This document shows, in pieces, positions 35,693 through 46,638 of a DNA stretch of 64,000 nt (the stretch's first letter is position 1; each line of letters begins with the position of its first letter). Where the stretch lies: the NCBI GenBank assembly GCA_016718205.1, contig JADKEB010000033.1, forward strand, positions 1-64,000. Direction: 5' to 3'. The translations under genes and the position numbers were made by a program. The DNA is from Saprospiraceae bacterium. Lineage in GTDB: Bacteria > Bacteroidota > Bacteroidia > Chitinophagales > Saprospiraceae. The notes beneath the pieces were generated by a model. That model did not search any database. It saw only the letters and a program-made list of their open reading frames with translations, and was not told the origin of the DNA.

Positions 35693-38600
35693 ATGAAATA
35701 TTTTTGTTTGATTTTATTGTGGTGTTTTTCTTTATATGGAACTTCTCAGTGTGGTCTGAGCAAGACATCATATCTTATCGCTGACTTCTCAAATGATAAA
35801 GCAGATACTACCAATATACCTATACTCATATCCGGAGCGATCAACAATAATCTTGTGACAGCTCAACAAGGGCTTTGTGGTGTAAAACTTAAATTTCGGC
35901 ACCCATTTATGAAGGACTTGCGGATAGAACTTGTTTCTCCTGGAGGACAAAAAATAACTCTGGTTGGTGGCACTTATGCTCAACAGTTAACTACGGGAAT
36001 CACTTGGGATGTCACCTTTGTACCATGCCAGTCAACACCTTCACCGGATCCTGGTATCTTGCCTCAATGGGAAAGTGATCAGCAATGGGAAATCCCACAA
36101 ATCTATACCGGGCAATATCATCCACATATCGATTGTCTGGAGAAATTTAATCTGGGAACTGTAAATGGTGTCTGGACTTTAAGATGTATGGATACAGATG
36201 ATGATGGGTTTCCAGGTGTCTTATTAGGAGCTCAATTGATTTTTTGTCAACCTGAAGGTTTGCAATGTAATGATTGTAATATTGATCCCGGAACAATTAA
36301 CAATCCGAATATTGCTGTATGTGAGAAAGACCCTGCATTATTAATCAATATCAACAAAACATACACATCTCCTGTCCAGGATAATAATGTTTACGAATAT
36401 ACAAATGTTATTTTCAATGAATCGTCAATCATTAAATATGAGATGAGTCCTGATTTAAGAATGCTGGCCCCCGGCACGTATACTATTTGTGGGATTCAGT
36501 ACGCAAGGTCACAATCATCTGTATTGCCACTGCAGGGCGCATCTATTTCGCCTGATGGTTTGAGGCAACTTCTGTTTGAAAGGGGAGCTTGTGCTGGATT
36601 GTCAAAAAATTGTATGACTGTAACTATTTCAGTTCCGCCATCTATTGTAATAAAAAGAGTATCCATCTGTGATGGGCAAGTATTTGAAATCGGAGGGCAA
36701 AAATTCAGTCAGCAGGGAAACTACTCTATAAAAGTTAAAGGCCCAATATGTGATACTACTGTCGTTTTAGATCTTGAGATCATAAGACCAAAGGCACAAA
36801 TCATAGCTCCAATGGATTCTTTGAACTGTGCCAACCCCACTATGGTTCTTCAAGGTGTAAATTCCGGAACTTCTCTTTCTGATGTAAAGTATCTTTGGCA
36901 AACAATTAATGGGACAATTGTAGGTGACAGTACTCAGCCAAATGTAATAATTGGCAAAGAAGGCATTTATAATCTTACCATTTCAAGCTTGCAGACAGGA
37001 TGTACCGATACCATTTCAAAGACGATATTCAGAGATAATAGTTTTATAAATATAGCCTTTACGAAGGACACATTATCGTGTCAGAAGAAAAATGTAACTA
37101 TTCGATTCACTCTATCAAAGCCAGTAATAGATCAAAAATGGAAATCCAAAGGCAACCACCCATTTACTATTCTCAGTAATGGGATCAATGTAACTGAAAG
37201 CGACTGGTATATATTAACAGTCAAGGGACTGAACGGTTGTGTATCCATGGATTCAGTTTTCATAGGTCAAAATATTGTTTTCATTGATCCTGTGATTGAA
37301 TCAAATAAAATTACTTGTATTGCAGATACTGGATATATCAAGAATGTACATAATGTATTAGCCACTGAATACCAGTATACCTGGACTGGAGTTGCTCCAC
37401 AATACACAAATGTAAAAGAACCATTTTTTCTGACAAGTGGTAATTATCAGTTAAGCGTCCTGAATCGTAGCAATGGATGTAATAAGAACTTCAACATCCT
37501 TATTGAAACAGATAAGAATGTACCAACTTTATCACTTACCGGCTTAAATATTAATTGCGATAAAAGCTTTACAACACCAATAGTCCAGTCAAATCACCCG
37601 ATAGATAAATATAAATGGAGCGGCAATGGTCTTACATCTACCTCAGCAATGCCGGAAATAAAAGAAACTGGTCGATATCAAGTGACGATTACTTCAGGCA
37701 AAAATGGTTGCCTTGCTTCAAGTGATTTTAATGTCACCAGGTAATATCCAGTATAGTATTGACTCTTTGACATGTGGAAAAGATACTATTAAATTTATCG
37801 CCTTAAACCCCATTAGTGAGGTCAGTTCATTTAATTACGCATGGACAGGACCGAATGGTTTTACTTCAGTTACTGCCGAACCTCTTGTCTGGAATTCCGG
37901 TCAATATGCAGTGACAATTAAAAATCCAACTACTGAATGTGAAGAGACAAAATATCATTACGTATTGGATCGAAGAGCGAAGCCAAGTCCAATGATAATA
38001 ATAGATACCATAAATTGTAAAACTGATAGTGCCAGAATTTTATTCACTAATGATGATATTAAATCCTTAATAATAAAGGGTGAAAATTTTGAATCCACAT
38101 CAAAGCTTTTTTTTACAAAAAAAACCGGGGTATATGAGTATTCTATGATAAATATTAACAATTGTGAAACCAAGGGTAGTTTTGAAGTATTGAGAAATGA
38201 TACTATACCGAAAATTCTGGCATTTTTTAGTCCCTTTATGTGTAAACAGGACTCTGTACGTATTACAGGCTCTTCAACCATTGCAGGAACACAATTTAGC
38301 TGGAGAAATGATGCCGGGTACCTCGCATTAGGACAAGAAGTCTATACTTATAAAGGCGGAACTTACTCTGTCGAAGGTATATCGCCAAACGGATGTAAAT
38401 CTAAAGTAGACTTTACCATTGGATATGATACTCTACCTATACCATTTAAGATATTAAAACCTGATACCATCACTTGTATCAGAAACGAAATAACTTTACA
38501 AACAAATCTTTTTCAACCAAAAGGTACATTAAGGTGGAACAGTGGAGACTCTTCATTATTTAATTTTAAAGTAAAAGAACCAGGACGCTATTTTGCAGAA

Positions 38601-40859
38601 TACACAGCTGGAAATAATTGTACATCTAAGGATTCAGTATTGGTATCTGAAAATAGAAACTTTCCGGGTTATGATGCCGCATCTTCAATAATAACATGTA
38701 AAAATTTGTTGTCATCGGTGAAGGTTATCCCCAAAACCCCAAATAATGTGATAAAATGGAAAAATGCATCAAACCCAATAGACATTTCAAATGGAACATT
38801 TTCCTTTAATACTTCTTTTGGAGGTGAGTATACTTTCTACTTGACCAATCCTGAAGGTTGTGAGGCTGAGGGCTTAATTGTCATTCAATCAGACACGATA
38901 CAACCTATAATCATTCAACATATTTCAGACTCATTGACCTGTAAGAATTTAGTCACTGATATAGGAGTTGTGCTGACTGAACCAGCGATCGAATACCAAT
39001 GGAATGGTCCCGGAGTTATCGACGTAAAAACAGACGGTCTTCTTAAGGTCAATCAAGGTGGTGTGTATTTTTTGAAGATCACAGGGAGAAATCAATGTGT
39101 GACAAATACTCAATTTAACATATTAAGAAATGTAGACTTACCTAAATTTTCAACATTTACAGATACTCTTACCTGTGATAATGCAAAGATCAATATTGGC
39201 ATAAATCCATTATCAAATATAGCTAAATATGAATGGGACGGTCCGGATGCTTTTATAAGTGAATTTGGTCAGCCAAAAGTATTTAGCCCCGGTACATACT
39301 CTGTGACAGTTACAGGAGTCAACGGCTGCAAGGATAAAGCAGAAATAAAAGTTACCCAGAATATCACAAAACCACAAATATTTATGCAGGATACCGTGAT
39401 ATTGCCTTGTGATACATCACCCATCTTTCTTACCTTCAATACACCATCAGCAGTTGAAAAATACAAATGGGTTTTTCCTGACGGTGAAATTTTTAATGTA
39501 AAGTCGCCTCAAACTAACCTTCCCGGCAGTTATTTAGTGCAGGCTACGGCAAAAAACGGATGTACGAGTGTATTGAAAAAGTTTATTGTAAAAGTTAATG
39601 ATGTTCCGCCGAAATATACAATCATAAAAGATACTATCAACTGTGCAAAAAACTATGCAACCTTGCAGGTTTTAAGTGCTGAGCGAGGATTTAAAAATAT
39701 TTGGATCAGTCCATCTAAAATGACGTTCAGCACACTAAGCATAAATACAACTGAGGCAGGTGAATTTACCTTAATTGCCACAAATCAGGAAAAATGTGCA
39801 GATACTGCAACTGTCAATATTGTAAGGGATACCTTAGTTCCTTTAAATAGTATTTCAGTTAAAGGGAGATTACAATGTGAGATTAAATCATTGAATCTTG
39901 AAGGAACAAAACCGGCCAATAATGTCACTCCTAAATGGTCCACTTCTAACGGAAATTTTCTTTCATCTCCCAACTCTTCGACTATTAAGGTTAATAAACA
40001 AGGTTTGTATTTTTATGAGCTAAAAAATAGTGTTAATAAGTGCATTTCAGTTAGTCAGGTCGTGGTAAATGAAGTGCCGCAAGAGTTTACAAATTTAAAT
40101 GTAGAACCTGTAGCACCAACATGCAGCGAAATAAATAATGGAATTTTGAGACTTTCATCTTTCAATGGCACTGCACCGTATGCTATAGAAGTGAATGGAG
40201 CAAAAAAAGGAAGTCAAACTCAATTTTTTAATTTGGATCCAGGGGATTATAAAATCATAGTGACTGATAGCTTTGGCTGTAAAATCGAAAAACAAGTCAT
40301 CATACAAAAAGGTCCGGATATCTCCTTCAAAATTGATAAAGAAAAAATAATAAAGTTTGGTGATTCAACCTTGCTAAAACCAGAACTTGGACCAGATCCC
40401 TTAGGTAAGGCGGTGGTAAAATGGAAGCAAGGAGATAAAACTATTTGTAATGATTGCAAGGAGCTAATGGTAAGCCCCTTTGTCAATACTGTATACAACG
40501 TAGAATATTCTTTGGACGGTTTTTGTAAATTGAATGCCGCAGTCTTAGTGAGAGTTGAAAATGATATAGAAGGTGCGATCCCTAATATATTTGCTCCTTT
40601 TTCTTTTGGTTCAAATCAATTTTTCTATATACCGCAGACTAGGGGCATAGAAAAGATAAACTACATAAAGATTTTTAACCGGTGGGCAGAAAATGTTTAT
40701 TCGGGTTATGATCTTGTGCCGGGTGATATCTCGACAGGGTGGAATGGTTTATTTAACGGTAAGCAGGTACAACCGGGAGTATTTGTTGTTTTAGCTGAAC
40801 TGGAACTATCAGATGGTACAGTCTGGAAATATAAAGGTGACGTCACAGTGATCAGGTGA
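35693..40859 (+). CDS. Giant T9SS type B adhesin (one frameshift)
   Basis: Frames 35693-37744 and 37704-40859 join into about 1720 residues. A signal peptide (MKYFCLILLWCFSLYGTSQC) precedes a proprotein-convertase P-like domain (about 25-195: FMKDLRIELVSPGGQKITLV, GTVNGVWTLRCMD). Then come about 14 Ig-like modules of 75-85 residues that start with a D-T-L/I-x-C motif and end with Y-x-V-T-V-T-x-x-N-G-C. A SprB-like repeat follows (TAPYAIEVNGAKK, DPGDYKIIVTDSFGC), then the C-terminal CHU_C/type B sorting domain (IKIFNRWAENVYSGYD, VQPGVFVVLAELELSDG). A cell-surface adhesion or gliding role is likely. The break at 37735-37743 sits between modules; one base restores the frame. Confidence 0.85.
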
Positions 40860-40919
40860 TGAACATTTTTATGGCACAGATTATTTGTCATAATAGTAAC
40901 AAGACTGGAATTTTCTTTA

Positions 40920-43118
40920 TCAAAACAAAAGTAAACCCTTTGACTGCAAAAGTTTGAAAATGTCGGAAGTATAGTATTCTTCAAATGACAATCCTGTATG
41001 ACTTTCATAACTATGTGCCATTTCTTGAATACTGTAAGATTGTGCAGACGATGGTGTTATTTTTTCCAGTTCAGGAATCAACCATTCGGCTATAATCAAG
41101 GGTAAATGTAAAGAATAGTTTTCCTTAATTCCTGAAAAAATGATTTCGACATAGTCTGAAGATATTTTAGATCTTCTGTTTCTTTTTTCAGGATAAATTA
41201 TCTCAATAGCATCACCTCCCAGCCATAAGATTATTTTTCCTGAAGCAATGCTCAAATGTGGTTCATTTATTTTTGCGTGGATAAAATTATTTGCTACTGT
41301 GGTCTCAGGTACAGGAAAATCAAACCAGGACTGGAGATCATCATCAATACCGTAACCCTGCATGAATTGATTCAAGGAGTTTTTAAGCCCATCAGAAAAC
41401 AACTCATGGTCAGTCCCGGATGGGTCATCATGAAAAAAATCATTTTCTGCAAATCCTCCATATTCAGGACCTGTGTGTATGACTTTGAAAGCATCCGGTT
41501 CGGTTCCCACTGGACTGTGTGCCGTCATCGCAAACTGATGCCAAAACCCTGATTCAATAATTCCGGTTTTAAACATTTGCCTCACCATTTCAAGGCTATC
41601 GATCGTCTCCAGAGCAGTCTGAGTGGGGAACCCATACATCAGGTAAGCGTGTACCATCATACCAGCTTGATGAAAAGCGTGTGATACCTGAGCTACCTGC
41701 GCTACAGTGACACCTTTTTTCATCAATGCAAGGAGTCTGTCTGATGCTACTTCAAGTCCTCCGGACACAGCTATACAACCAGCTGCACTCATGAGTTTAC
41801 AAAGGTCTGGTGTAAAGCTTTTTTCAAACCTGATATTGGTCCACCATACAATGTTGATCTTTCGCTTCAGAATTTCGACAGATACATCTCTCAATAGGGC
41901 AGGAGGTGCAGCTTCGTCTACAAAGTGAAACCCGTTTTGGCCCGTTTGGTCAATGATAGTTTCTATTCGGTCACATAATTGAGAAGCGGACAAAGGTTCA
42001 TATCTTTTAATATAATCCAGGGTGATATCACAAAATGAACATTTGCCCCAATAACATCCATGAGCTAAAGTGAGTTTGTTCCATCTTCCGTCGCTCCATA
42101 ATCTATGCATAGGATTCAAGACTTCCAATACAGAAATGTATTTGTCCAGCAGGAGATCAGAATAATCCGGAGTCCCGGTATCTCTTTGGGGTACATCAAA
42201 ATCCTTTGAGCCATTGATGAACTTCACTTCTCCCTTTTCAACACAGAAAGTCCTTTTAAGAAGATTTTTAGGTCTGTTATTTTGAAGGTGTTCGATCAGA
42301 TGCTGGATCGGTGCTTCCCCATCATCAAGTGTGATGTAATCTGTATAATCAAATACCCTAGGATCATAAATACTTCTTAGTTCTGTATTGACATATCCGC
42401 CTCCCATCACGACGGTGATTTTAGGATAGTTTTTTTTGAGAAATTGGCCACATTTGAAAGCACCAAAAACATTACCCGGAAACGGTATGGAGATGCATAC
42501 CATATCGGGTCTTTGTGTATTGATAAGACCATTAAGTATTTTTAACATGCTCTCACTGACAAGAGAATTTTTTGATTTCAAAGCCTGATCTAAAGGAGTA
42601 AAATGAGTTGCTGTGCGGGAGATGCGCTCTGCATACCTGCTAAAACCAAAATTTGGATCGATAGCTTCAGTGATAAAATCACCCAAATCTTCAAGATAAA
42701 GTGTACTTAAATGTCGGGCCAAATCCTGTAAGCCCAACGAACCAAATTCATGCAGAAAATGCTCATTATTTTGAAATCTGGATGCTTGGGGAAGGAAGCC
42801 TCCTTTGTTGATGATGTGTGCAAGCGTTGGATTTTTGTTTTGCAGAAATGCCATTACATCATCAATAGTGTTCTGGTATTTTTTTCTTTGAGTAAAGATA
42901 CGGTGCGCATTTTCTGAAAGTTCCGGTTCAGTATCTTCTATCAGGTCAAAAATATTTTTTAACCCTTCCTTTGAAAAAATAGACAGAATCACTTCCAAAC
43001 TCAGATCAGCCTGAAAAGAAGGAATGTTGAGAGTATTCAGAAAACCTTTTAAATATGAAATAGAAGGGTACGAAGTGTTGAGCTGTGTAAAAGGAGGTAT
43101 AAGAAGCAGGATTTTCAA
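40920..43118 (-). CDS. B12-binding-domain radical SAM protein
   Basis: 732 residues. The N-terminal part (MKILLLIPPFTQLNTSYPSI) and PDMVCISIPFPGNVFGAFKC, then VVMGGGYVNTELRS, form a Rossmann-like cobalamin-binding domain. The radical SAM cluster motif reads LAHGCYWGKCSFCDITLDY, with CX4CX2C spacing, followed by SGGLEVASDRLLALMKKG and VHAYLMYGFPTQT. A C-terminal domain of about 200 residues is unassigned. The substrate cannot be inferred. Convergent with the adhesin gene and alone on its strand. No precursor peptide or lipid-synthesis gene is adjacent. Confidence 0.85.
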   Translation of the reverse strand: MKILLLIPPFTQLNTSYPSISYLKGFLNTLNIPSFQADLSLEVILSIFSKEGLKNIFDLIEDTEPELSENAHRIFTQRKKYQNTIDDVMAFLQNKNPTLAHIINKGGFLPQASRFQNNEHFLHEFGSLGLQDLARHLSTLYLEDLGDFITEAIDPNFGFSRYAERISRTATHFTPLDQALKSKNSLVSESMLKILNGLINTQRPDMVCISIPFPGNVFGAFKCGQFLKKNYPKITVVMGGGYVNTELRSIYDPRVFDYTDYITLDDGEAPIQHLIEHLQNNRPKNLLKRTFCVEKGEVKFINGSKDFDVPQRDTGTPDYSDLLLDKYISVLEVLNPMHRLWSDGRWNKLTLAHGCYWGKCSFCDITLDYIKRYEPLSASQLCDRIETIIDQTGQNGFHFVDEAAPPALLRDVSVEILKRKINIVWWTNIRFEKSFTPDLCKLMSAAGCIAVSGGLEVASDRLLALMKKGVTVAQVAQVSHAFHQAGMMVHAYLMYGFPTQTALETIDSLEMVRQMFKTGIIESGFWHQFAMTAHSPVGTEPDAFKVIHTGPEYGGFAENDFFHDDPSGTDHELFSDGLKNSLNQFMQGYGIDDDLQSWFDFPVPETTVANNFIHAKINEPHLSIASGKIILWLGGDAIEIIYPEKRNRRSKISSDYVEIIFSGIKENYSLHLPLIIAEWLIPELEKITPSSAQSYSIQEMAHSYESHTGLSFEEYYTSDIFKLLQSKGLLLF

Positions 43119-43237
43119 CTCAACATTATTTGGTGCAAAGCTAAAATATTTTTACTAATCAAGGTAACTATTCAGAATCGGGGGTGCAAAGAAACGGCTT
43201 CAATATCCAGTTTGCAATAAATGTATATTCAAGTAAA

Positions 43238-43883
43238 TTAGTGATTTCCATTGTGATTGAGTTTAGAAATAGCCTCTGTTTTGTTAGTGACTTGCAGTTT
43301 TTCATATATTTTATGGATGTGCTGCTTGACGGTACCTGTTGTGATAAATAGTTTTTCTGCAATTTCCTTGTAGAGGAGTCCTTTTGCCAACAAAGTCAAT
43401 AATTCCATTTCCCTTGATGTGAGAGGCAGGATTATTTTGTTTTGGAAATTAGCGTTGGTGAATGAATCTATCACTCGTCTTGCTATAGTAGGGGACATAG
43501 GAGAACCCTCCCTCATAAAGTTCTCTGATAGCTGTGAGCATTTTTTCAGAAGATGCATTTTTCAGAATGTACCCTTTTGCTCCTGCTTGGAGCGACCTGA
43601 ATATTTTGTCATCATCTTCATACACTGTAAACATACAAAATTGGATATTCGGGCATAAGCTTTTTAAATAAGTAATGGCATCAATTCCACTGGCCCTGGG
43701 CAAACCAATATCTACTATGATGACATCAGTTTTTTGTTGGGGTACAAACTGCATAGCGTCTTCTGCATTGAAAAATACATGCTCGCACCTCATATCATCC
43801 TGAGAATTGATGGTTTCTTTGACAAATAGTGCTACATCTGTCAGATCCTCGATGATTGTAATATGTATAATATTTGCGTCCAT
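43238..43883 (-). CDS. NarL/LuxR-type response regulator (one frameshift)
   Basis: Frames 43883-43449 and 43558-43238 join into about 215 residues. Receiver: IIEDLTDV, phospho-acceptor Asp in DVIIVDIGLPRASGIDAI, and KGYILKNASSEKM. C-terminal LuxR helix-turn-helix: LTSREMELLTLLAKGLLYKE, then IAEKLFITTGTVKQHIHKIY. The frame breaks near 43505 in a G-rich run (GAGGGAGGG); removing or adding one G gives ELYEGGSPMSPTIARRV. Partner kinase is the gene immediately upstream (start 43889 side), 5 bp away. Confidence 0.85.
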
Positions 43884-43888
43884 GCAAT

Positions 43889-44704
43889 TTAAATTTTGAC
43901 AGGTAATTCCTGATTTTTGATGTTCATTGGCATATGGATTATTGTATTCATGCCTTCAGGAGTATTATTGTAAGTGATATTAGCGCCGATGGTGGAGATT
44001 CTTTTTTGAATATTAAACAACCCATTTCCTTTCTGAAGTTTTTCTTCTAATTCAAAACCTTTGCCTCCTACCTCACTAATCAATATCTCGAGATAATTAT
44101 CTGTATTTATTTGAATACAGATTTTTTGCGCATCGGAATATTTGACAGTGTTGTTGAGGATTTCTTTTACTACCAGAAAAATGTTTCTTCTTTTTTCGCC
44201 ACTGATGGGCACTTGTAATCCATTTCCTTCACAGTAAAAACTATGATCAATGTTGCGGTCCTCCAAAAATTCGGTCGAAAACCTGCGTAAATAACCTATC
44301 AGCCCTTCAAGATTGTCATATCTGCTATTCATAGCCCAGATGATTTCAGACATATTCTCCACCATGGTGGTAGAGTATTTGGCTATTTTATTTACATCAT
44401 CTTTTATTTTTTCATCCTGGGTACTTTTGACTATTTTTTCGCTTAAAAATTTCATTACTGTAAGGCCGGACCCAAGATCATCATGCATTTCTGCTGCAAT
44501 CCTGTTTCTTTCATTTTCGATTGCTTTTTGGTTGTCGATGATGAGTGATTGCTCCCTTAGTAAGGCATCTTTTTTTTCAATTTCATACTGATTTTTTTTT
44601 CTTTGATAGGCAAGCAAAAACCATACTAATAGCACTACAAGCAGAATTGGCATTATAAAAGTTGCCAGATATAAGAGTTCTATTTGTTCTGTTTTGTCAT
44701 ACAT
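43889..44704 (-). CDS. NarX/LiaS-type sensor histidine kinase
   Basis: 271 residues. One N-terminal transmembrane helix (IMPILLVVLLVWFLLAYQRK), a coiled linker, the HisKA_3 box (IAAEMHDDLGSGLTVMKFLS) with the phosphorylatable His, and an HATPase domain (VVKEILNNTVKYSDAQKI, GNGLFNIQKRISTIGANI). Almost no extracytoplasmic region, so signal input probably comes from the membrane protein or lipoprotein encoded just upstream. It overlaps the preceding gene by 25 bp. Confidence 0.88.
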   Translation of the reverse strand: MYDKTEQIELLYLATFIMPILLVVLLVWFLLAYQRKKNQYEIEKKDALLREQSLIIDNQKAIENERNRIAAEMHDDLGSGLTVMKFLSEKIVKSTQDEKIKDDVNKIAKYSTTMVENMSEIIWAMNSRYDNLEGLIGYLRRFSTEFLEDRNIDHSFYCEGNGLQVPISGEKRRNIFLVVKEILNNTVKYSDAQKICIQINTDNYLEILISEVGGKGFELEEKLQKGNGLFNIQKRISTIGANITYNNTPEGMNTIIHMPMNIKNQELPVKI

Positions 44705-45336
44705 AGTACAGCACCTAAATAGCCCAATGATAAGAATATATTTCCGATATGCAGCAGTTTAACCAGTAATTGTGAAAAAAAGTCAGTTTGGCTTATTTTT
44801 TCAAAACTAACTATAGTTGGGAAACATGATACATAAAATAAGAAGATTCCTAAGGAAAAATAAAATAATGAATCTTTTGTTATGCTCCTGTAATGATCTA
44901 CATACAAAATATCATAAAAATATTTAATTATCAGTAAAATAACAAATGTGATGCCAACCAAATAAGTAAATTTTTCAAGTTTTAAGGATTTAACATCAAA
45001 GTCAACTCTAAAGATAAATAGTAAAATATAAATAAATGCTAATACAGGAATTATATTTTTTAGCTTCTTTTCTTTGAAATGATCATAAAAAACATACAAA
45101 TAGTAAAAGATCACATATGCGGCTGTTATGTTCAGTATCAGGTGATTGGTTTTGTAATGAATGTTCCAATATGACTTTATGTAGGTTTCAAGGAATACTA
45201 AAAGGATTAAAAATAAGGGAAAAAAGGGTAAGCCACTCTTACCCTTTGAGAAGTTTATAACACTCAGAATCAAAGCACAAATATTGATGAGCTGGTAAAA
45301 GGGCAAATTTAATAACATTGTTTCCAGCGACATCAT
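44680..45336 (-). CDS. Polytopic membrane protein of a signalling operon
   Basis: 218 residues with six or seven hydrophobic helices (INICALILSVINFS, FLILLVFLETYIKSYW, NIIPVLAFIYILLFIFR, FSLGIFLFYVSCFPTIVSF, and a C-terminal FLSLGYLGAVLCMT). No known domain recognised. It resembles the seven-helix proteins often encoded beside HisKA_3 kinases in Bacteroidota. Its position, between a lipoprotein gene (12 bp) and the kinase gene (25-bp overlap), suggests it feeds a signal to the kinase. Confidence 0.65.
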   Translation of the reverse strand: MMSLETMLLNLPFYQLINICALILSVINFSKGKSGLPFFPLFLILLVFLETYIKSYWNIHYKTNHLILNITAAYVIFYYLYVFYDHFKEKKLKNIIPVLAFIYILLFIFRVDFDVKSLKLEKFTYLVGITFVILLIIKYFYDILYVDHYRSITKDSLFYFSLGIFLFYVSCFPTIVSFEKISQTDFFSQLLVKLLHIGNIFLSLGYLGAVLCMTKQNK

Positions 45337-45348
45337 CGGATTATTTTG

Positions 45349-45960
45349 TTAATTGTTGGATTCGTGTTGACAATAAGAAGGACAAGGAGCGCCCATTTCA
45401 TCATACTGACCTGGAGGAAACTGATAAAATCTCAGTTTTGATTCAACACCCGGAGTTCTGTAAGTGAGTACACATGTTAGATTATTGGCGATCTGGCTAC
45501 CATAAGTATTTGCATCAATACCCATTTCATTGAGATAGTTTTCAGCTATTGTTTTCGGAAATCTTGCAAACATTACCGTGACTTCAACTTTGTCAAAATC
45601 AATAAATTCTGCATTTTTTATTGATTGAAGAATTTTGCTGTAACTGAAAGTTATCGCCCTGATACTGTCACCTTCCATAGTTCGATTTTCATTATAGTTA
45701 TCATGAAGGATTTTTGCCAGAGCCGGTGATATCGATCTGCCTCTCTGGCTGTCTATTTTAACATTGAGCGCATCATTGACGTCATTGAAATAATTGATGC
45801 TTTTCATCAGATATGCTTTTTTATCCGGGGTATCTTTAGGGATGAGGTCGATAACATCTTTGTAGGGATCATTATTGCATGCAAAAAGAGACAGAAAAAT
45901 TAACCCGAAAAGAGACAATTTTAAAAAAAGAAACGGTGCTGTTGGTTGGTTTGTTCTCAT
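45349..45960 (-). CDS. Lipoprotein heading a two-component operon
   Basis: 203 residues. A lipoprotein signal peptide ends at LFLSLFAC with the acylated Cys at about residue 28. The mature part is mixed alpha/beta (DVIDLIPKDTPDKKAYLMKS, FIDFDKVEVTVMFARFPKT), ending with a Cys-containing tail (GAPCPSYCQHESNN). Not assigned to a family. First gene of a compact four-gene minus-strand operon (lipoprotein, membrane protein, kinase, regulator), so a sensory or target role in the envelope is inferred. Confidence 0.65.
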   Translation of the reverse strand: MRTNQPTAPFLFLKLSLFGLIFLSLFACNNDPYKDVIDLIPKDTPDKKAYLMKSINYFNDVNDALNVKIDSQRGRSISPALAKILHDNYNENRTMEGDSIRAITFSYSKILQSIKNAEFIDFDKVEVTVMFARFPKTIAENYLNEMGIDANTYGSQIANNLTCVLTYRTPGVESKLRFYQFPPGQYDEMGAPCPSYCQHESNN

Positions 45961-46041
45961 GTTGGATTTGATTTAAAAATTGAAAAATATTTTTCAGGAC
46001 AAAGATATGGACAAAAATCCTGTAGAGCTATATAACTTTTG

Positions 46042-46503
46042 TTATATATTCAGACCGATATTTCTTCTAAATGCGCATCCCAGCTCCATAATAGAGTCAG
46101 TTTTTGACACTCCCGGTATATTATCAATTTTTTCATATAAAATTTTTCTCATGTGTTCATGGTTTTTCGCACTTATTCTCACAAAGAGTGTATAAGCTCC
46201 CGTGACGTAGTAACATTCGGTTACTTCAGGTATTGATTTAAGCGATTCGATGATTCTTTCAGAATTGTGGTCTTTATCAAGAGTAATTCCTGTGAAAGAT
46301 GCCCAATCAAAACCAAGTTTTTTTTCATCCAACACTGGTTTCACTCCCTTAAGAATACCCAGATCCATCATTTTAGATATCCTCTGATGCACCATTGTAT
46401 TGGATATAGCCATCGCTGTGGCTATGGTTGAAAACGGAATCCTTCCATCTTTCTCCAGATGTGTCAAAATTTCCAAGTCATATTGATCCGTTAATTGAGT
46501 CAT
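46042..46503 (-). CDS. Lrp/AsnC-family transcriptional regulator
   Basis: About 153 residues from the ATG at 46503 (MTQLTDQYDLEILTHLEKDG); an upstream in-frame Met at 46542 is less likely. The N-terminal HTH (FSTIATAMAISNTMVHQRIS) is followed by the RAM ligand domain (VTECYYVTGAYTLFVRISAK, IPGVSKTDSIMELG). Such regulators bind amino acids. It is divergent from rocD with a 135-bp shared promoter region, so it probably controls ornithine/arginine catabolism. Confidence 0.88.
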   Translation of the reverse strand: MTQLTDQYDLEILTHLEKDGRIPFSTIATAMAISNTMVHQRISKMMDLGILKGVKPVLDEKKLGFDWASFTGITLDKDHNSERIIESLKSIPEVTECYYVTGAYTLFVRISAKNHEHMRKILYEKIDNIPGVSKTDSIMELGCAFRRNIGLNI

Positions 46504-46590
46504 ATTTTGTGAATATATGCTAATAAAAATAAAATATGACACAAAAATACACTCAATTAAGTTAAAATAGTTTTATTTATAATATTTATT

Positions 46591-46598
46591 TATCTTTG
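46591..46598 (+). promoter_or_regulatory. Candidate -7 box of rocD
   Basis: TATCTTTG fits TAnnTTTG, 40 bp before the rocD start, within the region shared with the divergent AsnC-type gene. Confidence 0.42.
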
Positions 46599-46638
46599 CA
46601 CTTGTATTTTTGAAATAAATCAGTATAAATAAAAGAAT

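Noticed and set aside
43168..43362. 64-codon minus-strand frame after the response regulator
   Set aside because: Overlaps the HTH-coding end of the regulator in another frame; no family features.
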